Of a stretch of DNA of 64,000 nucleotides, positions 56,149-64,000 are shown in pieces; the first letter of the stretch is position 1, and each line of letters opens with the position of its first letter. Under the pieces are notes generated by a model, which saw only the letters and a program-made list of their open reading frames with translations, was not told where the DNA came from and did no database searches. This DNA comes from an uncultured Sphingomonadaceae bacterium (GTDB lineage Bacteria > Pseudomonadota > Alphaproteobacteria > Sphingomonadales > Sphingomonadaceae). The stretch covers positions 124,001 through 188,000 of the forward strand of contig CAJXSN010000001.1 of the NCBI GenBank assembly GCA_913060895.1. The letters are read 5' to 3'. The position numbers and the translations under genes are program-made.

Positions 56149-58853
56149 CGATCTTCTCCTGATATTGGGGGCACAAGTGATTCCGCATTGCCAGCGGGAC
56201 GGATGACGTTTTCGATCGAGACAAGGCCCTGGGCATTTTCAGGCACATCGATCCGGTAAGTCGAACGTTTTCCGGACAACGTTATTTCGATTGAGTCTCC
56301 TGGTTCGATACCATCGAGATAGAAGCGGCCGCTTCGGTTGGTGAAGATATTATGCGGTTCGCCTGCATCTTCCCGTCCACTGACGCGGTAGGTCCCGGTT
56401 GCGAGCTCTACCGGGTTGCCTTCTATGTCGGCCAGATTGCCGATCATCGCGACGCTGCCCGTCTCCTCCAGCGTGATGGTGTAGCCCGACCTGTAATCGG
56501 GATTGAGGGCGAACAGGCTGTTCGCAACACTCGACACCTGTGAAACCTCCTTCGGATCGACGCGGATAATTCGATTGTAATACGGCGTCATATTGTTGAC
56601 GACCGCCGGACCCAGGTCTCCACTTCGAGCGATATAGCGACTTTCCACGCTACCCAGACGGGTCTGCGGATCCACAGCGATATCGCCGCTCTCCCCGCTG
56701 AAGATGGCGAAACTGTTGCTCACCGGCCGCGACAGCGCGAAGCGGCCATCGGCCATGACCAGAGCCGTGCCCAACCTGAATTCGGTAAGAAGGGACGAAT
56801 CCGCATCATCGGTGAAGTAATTGTTGGCCAGTTGCTGGACACCGGCTTCGAACCTGTTTCCCACATAGCCGAACCGGAGGCTCTGCCGATCACGGCGATC
56901 GGTCCGTTCTGCGATTCCGCCGGCTGTAACAGCCCCAATTCCATAAGGCTCGATCCGGGTGAACTGGGCGCGCATCGCATTGTCGTCGGTGGAATAGTTA
57001 CCAAGGGCCGACGTTTTTCCAAAACTGGTCGTGAAGGATATTTGCCCGACCAGTCCACTGCTGTCGCCATCCTTGCGGTATTCGATTGACCCGCCCAGCT
57101 GGAAGCGTCCGAAACCGCCGGTCAGGCTCAACCCTGCTGAATAGCTGTCCGCAATATCCGGGTGGTAGCTCTCGTAGCCGGCAAATAGCTGCGCCCGAAC
57201 GTTGCCGCCGATATACTGACCGGCACGAACACGGGCCTGCATTTTGATCAGATTGTCACCGAAAAGCTGATCCAGCGTCCGGTAATCCCGCCCTGACAGT
57301 TGAACGAAGGCATCGATCGTCCGGTCACGGTTGCGGTCTGCGTCGCGCCACCGGTACTGCAAAGCCGCCTGTCCGCTGTCCAAGCCGGGATTTCGCATAT
57401 CGTTGCCCGCATTCAGAGCGAAGGTTCCGATAGGAGACGCCCAAATCGCTTCGAGACCCAGCGTCGCAAATGTCTCGTCAACCTCGATACTGGCTCCTCC
57501 AGTGAAGGTTTCCGTCAAGCCCTGACGGTAATAGCCAAGAATATTGTAGTTACCGAAATCATAGTCCCGTCGTCCATTCTGCACAGTGTAGGGTACGCCC
57601 ACATTGAGGCCGAAATCCCGTATCCCTTCATCCAGCAGTTCAAAATCGTAGAACGCCGGAAAAAGAAGTTCTTCTACCCGGCCGCTGGGGTAAGTCACCA
57701 GAAGTCGGATATCGTTGATGGCCGACGGGATCAGGGAAAAGTCTTGCAGTCGGTATCTCCCGGACGGAAGGTCGATTGTACGCAGGGGAAGATTATTGAC
57801 AAAAACTTCCACCCGCGCGCCCTGCTCCAGCTCGAAATCCCTGCTCGTGACCGGCCGGTAATTGAGGTACGGATTGATAGAGAATTTCCGGAAAGCCGCC
57901 ACGCCTGCAATGCGCGGAGATCCCTGGAAAGGCCGCCTTCCAATACTGAGATCGCCAACTTCATAGCGGACCAGGGATTCCCGGTCGTCGTAGCTCAGCA
58001 AGACATCGTCGCGCCGCCAGCGCCGCTCGGTTCGTCTGTCGTCGTAGTCGACTTCGCCTTCCAGAACGAACGGCCCAAGCCTCAGGGCTGCGTCGAAATC
58101 GATCGCTGTCCGATCAATGCCGGTGTCGCGGTTGCGTGAATCTTCCAGCAGATCCACGCCTGCCCGCATATTGAGGTAACCGGAAATACGCGCTCTTTTC
58201 ACATGATCGAGGCTGGCTTCGCGTGCACGGGCGCGCAGGTTGATCAACTGCCTGTTTCGCATCTGAGGAGGAAGGCTGACTTCCAGTACGAGTCGCTGCC
58301 GATCGAATTCCACATTCAGCCCGGCTGTCCTGAGAGACGAAAATGAAATCTGGTCGTCCGCGCCAAAGCTTGCGAACCGCCCCACCATTTCGGGAATGAG
58401 GTTGGGGATGATCATAGTGACGACGAACTGGCCCTCGATCCAGCCCTCCTCAGCTCGCGGATCGGGCGGTTGCAGGCGGAAGCTTCCGACATTGATACCG
58501 TTCAGGCGAACTACGTATTCGTCACTTGCTAGTGCCGGACGGTCAGCGCCGAAAACATCGCGATAGATGTCGTCGATAGAGCGATCATCAGGGGATGTGG
58601 CGGATGGTTCTTGCGAGGGTTCGTCCTCCTCCCCCCGTTCCGGCCCCGTGTCGGGCGCGTTGTTACCGGAAGCCGCAGGGGCGACATTCGCGTCCCCGCT
58701 TTCCGGTTGGGGGGGCATTGTGATCACAGCCCCTGGCCTGACTGGATTGCTGGTTACATTATCGTAGGGAAGGCGTGCTGTGGCCGATGCTCCCGTTGCG
58801 TATAACGCAGTGGTCAGGAGGAGCAGGGTATGAAAACCGGATCGCTCGCTCAT
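56145..58853 (-). CDS. Outer-membrane usher of chaperone-usher pilus
   Basis: A 902-residue pore protein of the usher family that receives chaperone-subunit complexes and extrudes the pilus. After a signal peptide comes an unusual acidic, Pro/Ser-rich linker (about residues 45-92). The N-terminal domain (EYVVRLNGINVGSF) and a 24-strand beta-barrel follow: YLNYRPVTSRDFELEQGARVEVFVNNLPLRTIDLPSGRYRLQDFSLIPSAINDIRLLV, with a plug region and LDGIEPGDSIEI C-terminal domain. It overlaps the tip gene and starts nine bases after the chaperone stop. Family is firm; clade resembles the archaic Csu type. Confidence 0.9.
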   Translation of the reverse strand: MSERSGFHTLLLLTTALYATGASATARLPYDNVTSNPVRPGAVITMPPQPESGDANVAPAASGNNAPDTGPERGEEDEPSQEPSATSPDDRSIDDIYRDVFGADRPALASDEYVVRLNGINVGSFRLQPPDPRAEEGWIEGQFVVTMIIPNLIPEMVGRFASFGADDQISFSSLRTAGLNVEFDRQRLVLEVSLPPQMRNRQLINLRARAREASLDHVKRARISGYLNMRAGVDLLEDSRNRDTGIDRTAIDFDAALRLGPFVLEGEVDYDDRRTERRWRRDDVLLSYDDRESLVRYEVGDLSIGRRPFQGSPRIAGVAAFRKFSINPYLNYRPVTSRDFELEQGARVEVFVNNLPLRTIDLPSGRYRLQDFSLIPSAINDIRLLVTYPSGRVEELLFPAFYDFELLDEGIRDFGLNVGVPYTVQNGRRDYDFGNYNILGYYRQGLTETFTGGASIEVDETFATLGLEAIWASPIGTFALNAGNDMRNPGLDSGQAALQYRWRDADRNRDRTIDAFVQLSGRDYRTLDQLFGDNLIKMQARVRAGQYIGGNVRAQLFAGYESYHPDIADSYSAGLSLTGGFGRFQLGGSIEYRKDGDSSGLVGQISFTTSFGKTSALGNYSTDDNAMRAQFTRIEPYGIGAVTAGGIAERTDRRDRQSLRFGYVGNRFEAGVQQLANNYFTDDADSSLLTEFRLGTALVMADGRFALSRPVSNSFAIFSGESGDIAVDPQTRLGSVESRYIARSGDLGPAVVNNMTPYYNRIIRVDPKEVSQVSSVANSLFALNPDYRSGYTITLEETGSVAMIGNLADIEGNPVELATGTYRVSGREDAGEPHNIFTNRSGRFYLDGIEPGDSIEITLSGKRSTYRIDVPENAQGLVSIENVIRPAGNAESLVPPISGEDR

Positions 58854-58862
58854 CAGCCCAAC

Positions 58863-59621
58863 TCACTGCAGGATTAGCAAACGTGCTTCGAGCGATGTTT
58901 CCACCTCGCCGAAAGGAACGCTTTCAGGCCAGGGCAAACGAACCTGCCGGTGATTGCCGGCTAAGATGTTCAAGCCTTCGAGAGCGCCGATTTCTTCGCC
59001 AGAGAGGGTCGTCGAACCGCTTGCACCCTCCAGCGTAAGGCGCGGGTCCTGAAGTATGGCTCGCATATTGCCCTCGCTTGCAATGTCGAGCTCCAGGAAA
59101 CGTTCACCGTTTGCCTCAACCGGTTTGGCGTCAAGAAGCCGGAAGGCCGGTTCGCGTTGAGGAGGGACCACGTACAGCGCCGCTTCGTAACGATACCGCA
59201 TCGACACCTGTGCGCTAAAGTCGTCGCGCTGTTCCTCTTTAAGGCGTATCGGCAGTTGCTCGGTCACGACGCGGTAGGTCCGCTCGCGCTGGACATCTTG
59301 CGGTCCGACGTAGCGGACCTTGAAAGTCTGGCTGGCGCCTGGCGCTATCACCATCTGAGGGGGCGTCAGGAGAATGTCCTCCAGTTCCTCTTCTCGCTCT
59401 TCGGTTCCGTCGACATTCTGCTCCCTGCGATACACCGCCACCTCGATCGCAATGGGAACGTCGTGGGTGTTGGTGACGGTCATCGACTGCACCGAACCAT
59501 TGCCAGCAGGTGCCAGCTGGACGACAATCGGCTCGAGTTCATAGGCGTGAACCAGTCCCGGAACCGTGCAGGCAAGCAGCAGTGCCAGAATGGCTTGCAA
59601 AGATTTGGCAGCATTTTTCAT
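58863..59621 (-). CDS. Periplasmic pilus chaperone (PapD-like)
   Basis: A 252-residue secreted chaperone. Signal peptide LQAILALLLACTVPGLVHA, then two Ig-like domains. The first shows SMTVTNTHDVPIAIEVAVYRRE, the ILLTPPQMVIAPGASQTFKVRYVG block typical of chaperones (PP-pattern), and YRVVTEQLPI. It keeps subunits folded by donor-strand complementation. Sequence resembles CsuC-like chaperones of archaic pili. It lies 84 bases past the pilin, with a strong hairpin between. Confidence 0.88.
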   Translation of the reverse strand: MKNAAKSLQAILALLLACTVPGLVHAYELEPIVVQLAPAGNGSVQSMTVTNTHDVPIAIEVAVYRREQNVDGTEEREEELEDILLTPPQMVIAPGASQTFKVRYVGPQDVQRERTYRVVTEQLPIRLKEEQRDDFSAQVSMRYRYEAALYVVPPQREPAFRLLDAKPVEANGERFLELDIASEGNMRAILQDPRLTLEGASGSTTLSGEEIGALEGLNILAGNHRQVRLPWPESVPFGEVETSLEARLLILQ

Positions 59622-59657
59622 CGGAGCCCCCCGAGAAATGTATTTGTGAAACGAAAT

Positions 59658-59687
59658 GGGTCCGGGACGATACATCGCCCCGGACCC
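59658..59687 (-). other. Stem-loop between pilin and chaperone genes
   Basis: GGGTCCGGG and CCCGGACCC are exact complements around 12 bases that themselves can pair (CGAT/ATCG). Only a short T-rich stretch follows. It may stop part of transcription or protect the pilin mRNA, so that pilin exceeds chaperone and usher. Confidence 0.65.
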
Positions 59688-59704
59688 AGCGAACCGCATC
59701 AGCT

Positions 59705-60217
59705 TCAGAGCTGGGCGGTCACGGCAATGGTCAGCGTATCTTCATACGTACCGGCCACCGCATATTCCGCCAGCGAACCGAACTGGAGATCCATATTCCC
59801 CGAACGGACACCGCCGTTGGTGAGAATGTTGGCCCAGTTCGTTTCGGTTACGATGGTCTGGGGGCTACCGGCCATCACAGCGGAATTCACTGTGCCAAAA
59901 CCGCCAAAGGTGGCTTCGACATCATAGTCGATCAAAACCGAGCCGCCACTTTCCTGGTGCTCCATGCCACCATTCGCCGATTCAAGAGTGACGATGTAAG
60001 GCGAGTTGCACGAGAACGCGACGATCAGGAAACCCTGATTGTTCGTGTCGAGCATATCGACGTTGTAGCTGCCAGCTCCTTCCGGGGTGATATCGCAGAC
60101 GCTAGCGACGGAACCGCTCAGTGCGATTTCATAGCTTTCGCTGTCCTGCGCGGCGGCCGGGGCGGCAATAAGGGCTGCGGGAACTGCAGCAGCGACAAGA
60201 AGTTTCATTTTCGACAT
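59705..60217 (-). CDS. Major pilin, spore coat U domain
   Basis: A 170-residue secreted subunit. Signal peptide LLVAAAVPAALIAAPAAAQ, then a SCPU-type fold with a cysteine pair (SVCDITPEG and FSCNSPYIVTLES) and a C-terminus AVAGTYEDTLTIAVTAQL that provides the pilin donor strand region. It is first in the operon on the minus strand, with TATGGAGATTG as ribosome-binding region. It is the main shaft protein of the pilus by position and fold. Confidence 0.85.
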   Translation of the reverse strand: MSKMKLLVAAAVPAALIAAPAAAQDSESYEIALSGSVASVCDITPEGAGSYNVDMLDTNNQGFLIVAFSCNSPYIVTLESANGGMEHQESGGSVLIDYDVEATFGGFGTVNSAVMAGSPQTIVTETNWANILTNGGVRSGNMDLQFGSLAEYAVAGTYEDTLTIAVTAQL

Positions 60218-60605
60218 CTTCAATCTCCATACGTTTGTTAAAGTAAACGCGGAACGGATTGCGCTCGAAATAGAAGTATTTGCCCACCCCTGTTCCACGA
60301 TCATTAAAGTGCGCTCGAACATTGGATAATCATATCCGTGAAAACGTCCTGTGCATTTTGCATAGGAGTTTTCCATCGGAAAAATTAACCATTTGACGGC
60401 TAGATCTCTGGAACTATAACTCTATAATCACAACTACTTACAAATATTTATTATGCGTAACAGCACTTCAGCGTGCAGAACTATTTTGACTCTTTTCTGC
60501 CTGCAGTTAATGTACCAGAAAAATCAGACCAACTGATTCGTTTTGAAAAGCGAGGGTCGCCTACTTAGTAGTCTCGGAATAATTCGGGATAAGAGGGAGG
60601 CGTTT
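60218..60605. other. AT-rich divergent control region of pilus and HTH gene
   Basis: About 390 bases separate the pilin (minus) from the HTH gene (plus). Composition becomes distinctly AT-rich near 60380-60540 (runs such as AACTACTTACAAATATTTAT). Both promoters must lie here. I cannot point to a certain operator. Confidence 0.5.
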
Positions 60606-60854
60606 TTGACTTATCATTCATCCTTTTCACTGACATTGCGAGAACACGAGATCGTCGAGCTTTCGGCGCTGGGGTTTTCAGCAAAAGAAATCGCACAGAA
60701 ACTTGCGATCGCACCACGTACAGTCGAGCGGCATCTGGAAAACTGTCGCTTGAAGCTTCACGCGCGAAACCGCACTCATCTGGTTGCCATTTGTCTGGCC
60801 GGAGGAATGGTGCATATGAAAATGGCCAATATGGAAGCTTTGGTAAGTCTATAA
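60606..60854 (+). CDS. Stand-alone LuxR/GerE-type HTH regulator
   Basis: An 82-residue DNA-binding protein consisting almost only of a LuxR-type helix-turn-helix: LTLREHEIVELSALGFSAKEIAQKLAIAPRTVERHLENCRLKLHARNRTHLVAICLAGGMV. No receiver or ligand domain is attached. I start at the TTG at 60606 because AGGGAGG lies five bases upstream; the frame is open to 60543 without such a site. Sitting divergent from the pilin, it is the probable local regulator of the pilus operon. A 36-codon frame overlaps its stop. Confidence 0.85.
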   Translation: MTYHSSFSLTLREHEIVELSALGFSAKEIAQKLAIAPRTVERHLENCRLKLHARNRTHLVAICLAGGMVHMKMANMEALVSL

Positions 60855-60964
60855 TGGGCAATACCAAGACTGTTGTTTTTACTATGCGAAGAGCATTTTA
60901 TACGGCCGCGGTGGCACAATCGGCGTCGGCTGGTGCGTCTGCCGCGCTCCATTCAATTAAATAA
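60854..60964 (+). CDS. 36-aa ORF coupled to the HTH gene
   Basis: The ATG overlaps the HTH gene stop (TAATG). The frame encodes MGNTKTVVFTMRRAFYTAA then VAQSASAGASAALHSIK and stops at 60964. It is basic with a short Ala/Ser-rich half. Coupled translation argues that it may be made, but nothing in its sequence identifies it. Confidence 0.4.
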   Translation: MGNTKTVVFTMRRAFYTAAVAQSASAGASAALHSIK

Positions 60965-61241
60965 TTAATCCTGTTTAATTAGATTTCATACCGACTGTTT
61001 TGAAGGATCTGCTTCGCAGCAGCCCATAAATGATATTGAGCGCTCGCCTGACTGACTTTTTCGCGCCGGTAGGGGCCTTAAAGCTAATGATCCGGTTACA
61101 GATGTTTGTATCTGACAAACTCTAATGCCGTTTTGCGCATTGATTTTGTGCGCGGAACCCCAGTACTATAACAAACCGCGCAACCAATTCGATGGGCAAA
61201 TCAAATTTCTTTGGAAATCAATGATGCCGCAGAATGCCCGC

Positions 61242-61532
61242 CTATTTCGCCTTCAAATGATCGAAAATGGCAATATGCAAAGGCGAACGGAATTCCACAC
61301 CGACCCTTTCATTATGCGCCCATCGGACGATTGCTGCGATTGCGCCAAACGTATCGATTTTCATGACCAGTTCGGAGTCCACACTTAGATTACCGAATTT
61401 ATCGTAAAACTGGCAACCCAGCGGCGTGAGATCGCGCAGGTGGACATCACGCGATTGCCCGCGCCCGTTGCGATAGGACCCCCAAACCTCGATCGGTTCT
61501 CGATATTCTTCACGGCGTCCTATTTCGGTCAT
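61242..61532 (-). CDS. PilZ domain protein
   Basis: A 96-residue single PilZ domain, a c-di-GMP receptor fold. The N-terminal RREEYR (residues 6-11, RxxxR) and the later DLTPLGCQF (D/NxSxxG, with Thr for Ser) are the two ligand motifs. VDSELVMKIDTFGAIAAIVRWAHNERVGVEF completes the barrel. It could tie pilus formation to c-di-GMP. A 7-bp inverted repeat lies about 60 bases upstream of its start. Confidence 0.85.
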   Translation of the reverse strand: MTEIGRREEYREPIEVWGSYRNGRGQSRDVHLRDLTPLGCQFYDKFGNLSVDSELVMKIDTFGAIAAIVRWAHNERVGVEFRSPLHIAIFDHLKAK

Positions 61533-61879
61533 TAAGCCTCGGAAATATATTGCAATCTTGTGCTGGCTCCTAGGCTGTATACGGGTCCAAGCATATCACA
61601 TTTGATATGTAGCATCCGGGAATGCCGGTATTTGTCGCGGGAAAACGAAATTACTGACGCATCTCGCGTCCGGCCTTTCCGCAGATGGCCGGATCACACG
61701 GCAGCTTACTGCACCAAACGACTGGCGAGAAACTTTTACCTAGATACTTTCCGGGACCAGCGCACATAGGGTTCAGTTCTATGCCGACAAAGTCCGGGTG
61801 CTCTGTTTCAGCGGGGCAATGCTATGTTTGGCAGGTGCGGGGATACCGCGCCATGGACGGGCCCCAATACCAATCCATT
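61533..61879. other. Gene-free stretch between the PilZ and queF genes
   Basis: No convincing gene is seen. It contains CATATCA (61592-61598) and TGATATG (61603-61609), an exact inverted repeat around four bases, upstream of the PilZ gene. Frames on the plus strand here look like chance. Confidence 0.45.
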
Positions 61880-62347
61880 TCATCCCCTACCGCGATATCC
61901 TGCCACACCTTGCTCCGGCACCCACAGGCCTTCGGGCGGAGTACCGGTCTGCCAGAACACATCGATCGGGATGCCGCCGCGCGGGTACCAGTAACCGCCT
62001 ATGCGTAGCCAGCGGGGCTTCATTTCGTCTGCCAACCGCTGCCCTATGCCGACTGTCACATCTTCGTGAAAACCGTTGTGATTGCGGAACGACCCGAGGA
62101 ACAGCTTCAGGCTCTTCGATTCCACGATCGTCTGGCCCGGAGCGTAATCGATCACGAGATGTGCGAAATCCGGTGCGCCGGTAACCGGGCACAGCGACGT
62201 AAACTCCGGCGCGGCGAAGCGCACCAGATACAGTGCATCGGGGCGCGGGTTCGCCGGATAGTCCAGTTTCGCTTCTTGCGGTGATGCAGGCAGCGCACTT
62301 TGCTGGCCCAGATGGAGTGTGTCAGTTGGTTGATGTGTGTCGCTCAT
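61880..62347 (-). CDS. queF: NADPH-dependent preQ0 reductase
   Basis: Makes preQ1 for queuosine in tRNA. The 155-residue unimodular form has the catalytic Cys53 in [15 protein letters not shown] with Asp60, and the QueF motif [22 protein letters not shown] that binds [27 protein letters not shown] completes the fold. No preQ1 riboswitch is obvious upstream. Confidence 0.94.
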   Translation of the reverse strand: MSDTHQPTDTLHLGQQSALPASPQEAKLDYPANPRPDALYLVRFAAPEFTSLCPVTGAPDFAHLVIDYAPGQTIVESKSLKLFLGSFRNHNGFHEDVTVGIGQRLADEMKPRWLRIGGYWYPRGGIPIDVFWQTGTPPEGLWVPEQGVAGYRGRG

Positions 62348-62498
62348 GCAGCGCCTGTGCCTTTATCATACGCCCGAGACAAGTCGGCGGTTTGACGGTT
62401 ACGTTTCAGCGCCTATTCAGTGCAGCCCTTGCTTAGGGCCCAGTACCGTCCGATATTGAACCGAAACCAAACCGATCCAGCACCATTTCGATCCAGCT

Positions 62499-63848
62499 AT
62501 GTCCAACCCCATGATCCGAGCGTTTTCCGCTTCTCTGGCACTTCTTTGTGCATCCCCCGCTCTTGCCCAGCAGCAGGGTGGATTCAATCTTCCCGAGAGC
62601 GCCACGCCCTCCCCCTTGCCCACTGGCAGCGGTCAGGTACAGGGTCCGGTCGACGATAGCGGCATCGTGCCTGTGGGGCCCCGCGTTATCGGGCAGGAGG
62701 CCGCACCCGGCCCGTCCCCCACCACATCACCGACCATTGCCCCCACGGGCCGCCCCTCGCAGTCCGCGACACAGGCGCCGACGATACGCACGCCTGCGCC
62801 CCGGCCATCCCGGACCCAAGCGGTTCCCGCGCCAACGCCGCAGACAGCGCCGGACAGGGGCACAATTTCTCCAGCGCAGCAGGTTCGCCAGCCAGGCACA
62901 GGCATAGCTCCTGACGGACCTTCGATCACCGATCCGATTGTCTCCGCTGATGGCTCTGGCGCAGACGAAGCAGAAACCGTCAGCGATGCGTCCGCCCTGC
63001 CGACGGCGCCGGGATCGATCGAGGCGCAAAGCGGGACGCAGACCAGCTCCGCAGAACCCGCGACCCCTTCCTGGTGGTGGTGGATGATCGCCGCTTTGGC
63101 TGCCATCGCTGCTTTGGCTGCAGCAATGTTCATCTTCCGCCGCAAACGTGCGGAAGCCCCTATCGTGGCAGTACCGAAAGCCTCGCCAGGCCTGATGCCT
63201 GCCGCAGCGCGCGCGCCCGCTGACGAGTCCGAGGTCGAGACTTTACCTTCGCCGGAGTCCGAACTTGAAGCAGAACCGCAGCCGGAATGGGCGCCACAGG
63301 ACAACCATGTTCCCTCCCACTCCCCTGCTTTCGCACCTGCTGCGAAGGCATCGTCCCAGGGCAGTCGCCTGATTGCGCCGCTCGGCCTGAAAACGAAGGT
63401 CGTTCGGATGCAGCGCAGCATACGCGCGATTACCGTCACTGCGCAGATCACTGTGACCAATCGCGGGACGGAACCGATCGACAATGCCGTCTTGCAAGGC
63501 GATCTGGTAGGCGCATCCAGAGGCAAGCCGCTGGGTGAGCAGCTGGCCAATGCCGCGGCCGATCTGGAAGAACTGGAAGAAATGGGCACTCTTGCCCCGG
63601 GCGAATGCCGCGAAGTAACACTGCAGGTGCGGCGCGAACTGCCGGAGATCGAGGGTATCCGGCAAGGCAACACCATCGTCTTCATTCCGCTGCTGCGCAT
63701 TCGATTCGCAGGCGACGGCACTGCTCCGCTCGCCTCCACAGTGCTGGTCGGGCATCCCCCGGAACGCAGCGGAGGCAAGCCCACCCCCTTCCTCGCCAAC
63801 GCGCCGCCGCAAATTTACGGCGAAGTCGTAGGCCGCGCTTTAGGCTGA
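62499..63848 (+). CDS. Exported, proline-rich, membrane-anchored protein
   Basis: A 449-residue protein. Signal peptide (FSASLALLCASPALA), a long Pro/Ser/Thr/Ala-rich region to about residue 190, then one membrane helix (WWWWMIAALAAIAALAAAMFIF) with a basic stop RRKR. An acidic/proline linker and a C-terminal domain follow (SIRAITVTAQITVTNRGTEPIDNAVLQGDLVGASRG, ECREVTLQVRRELPEIEGIRQGNTIVFIPLLRIRF), which is beta-rich. The C-terminal domain would be cytoplasmic. I recognise no named family. Confidence 0.75.
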   Translation: MSNPMIRAFSASLALLCASPALAQQQGGFNLPESATPSPLPTGSGQVQGPVDDSGIVPVGPRVIGQEAAPGPSPTTSPTIAPTGRPSQSATQAPTIRTPAPRPSRTQAVPAPTPQTAPDRGTISPAQQVRQPGTGIAPDGPSITDPIVSADGSGADEAETVSDASALPTAPGSIEAQSGTQTSSAEPATPSWWWWMIAALAAIAALAAAMFIFRRKRAEAPIVAVPKASPGLMPAAARAPADESEVETLPSPESELEAEPQPEWAPQDNHVPSHSPAFAPAAKASSQGSRLIAPLGLKTKVVRMQRSIRAITVTAQITVTNRGTEPIDNAVLQGDLVGASRGKPLGEQLANAAADLEELEEMGTLAPGECREVTLQVRRELPEIEGIRQGNTIVFIPLLRIRFAGDGTAPLASTVLVGHPPERSGGKPTPFLANAPPQIYGEVVGRALG

Positions 63849-63926
63849 GCAAGCGGATAAGCGGCTGCGGGACCATTTCAACTCGCCTTATCGACTGGCG
63901 CACTTCGTACAGGTAGCACCTGCTTT

Positions 63927-64000
63927 ATGGAAAAACTGGTTTCAACTAAGTGGTTGGCGTATGCATCCGGCCAGGCCGATCTGGTGATCTTCGATGCATC
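63927..64000 (+). CDS. sseA: 3-mercaptopyruvate sulfurtransferase (start only)
   Basis: The window ends 24 codons into a gene reading MEKLVSTKWLAYASGQADL then VIFDAS. This is the N-terminus of rhodanese-like SseA proteins (usual VSTEWLAEHL...VILDAS). It is cut by the window end, so the catalytic cysteine is not visible. Confidence 0.75.
   Translation, partial: MEKLVSTKWLAYASGQADLVIFDA

Noticed and set aside
61125-61388. An 87-codon plus-strand frame over the PilZ gene
   Set aside because: PilZ motifs on the minus strand explain this segment.

Overview
The window looks like ordinary chromosome from an alphaproteobacterium of the order Sphingomonadales, most likely the Erythrobacter/Novosphingobium side. 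This rests on gene content and order, not on a database search. Key signs are CcrM, the divergent pckA / chvI-chvG-hprK-rapZ-EIIA-HPr block, recR-def opposite fmt-truA, HisZ beside PurA, a serC-motif RNA ahead of serC-serA, and the short HprK without an N-terminal domain. GC is moderately high, genes are packed on both strands, and many are coupled by ATGA or TAATG overlaps.

Layout. 1-9 kb: the start of ccrM with a GANTC- and DnaA-box-rich upstream region, a Na+/Ca2+-type exchanger, rnhB, a PQQ-type sugar dehydrogenase lipoprotein, a GNAT protein, a DUF1285-NUDIX-CCA transferase run, and parC. 9-19 kb: a DJ-1/PfpI protein, a DUF4349 lipoprotein, two tandem cysteine desulfurases with a 2Fe-2S ferredoxin, an alpha/beta hydrolase, a TonB-like protein behind a Zur-like palindrome, a DUF3597 protein, a secreted DUF885 peptidase and two small YidB/DUF937-like proteins. 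19-26 kb: pckA facing chvI-chvG-hprK-rapZ-EIIA-HPr, then a SpoU methyltransferase. 26-34 kb: rmuC, a 51-aa protein, a four-helix Cys-rich copper protein, def, recR, fmt, truA, a medium-chain dehydrogenase, asparaginase and tRNA-Val. 34-52 kb: a flavin monooxygenase, a TlpA-like lipoprotein, argH, a small lipoprotein, lysA, a reduced CysG-like protein, a winged-helix regulator, an L,D-transpeptidase, purA, an aldo/keto reductase, hisZ, serA, serC, a glycosyltransferase, rarA, a DUF429-like protein and tRNA-Thr.

52-61.5 kb is the most accessory-looking part. Directly after tRNA-Thr comes arsR-acr3-arsC-arsH, then a minimal four-gene chaperone-usher pilus operon of the spore-coat-U type (pilin, chaperone, usher, two-domain tip protein) on the minus strand. 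Divergent from the pilin lies a stand-alone LuxR-type HTH protein with a 36-codon ORF coupled to its stop codon, then a PilZ protein. I see this pilus plus HTH plus PilZ group as the best candidate for an undescribed regulated surface-attachment module. The window closes with queF, a proline-rich membrane-anchored protein and the start of a 3-mercaptopyruvate sulfurtransferase.

The genes mostly work in general metabolism. The sensing block links cell-envelope and acid sensing (ChvG/ChvI) with nitrogen-PTS phosphorelay parts (HprK, EIIA, HPr) and with gluconeogenesis (PckA). Arsenic detoxification and pilus assembly form the accessory layer. I saw no CRISPR array, rRNA, prophage or intact insertion sequence.
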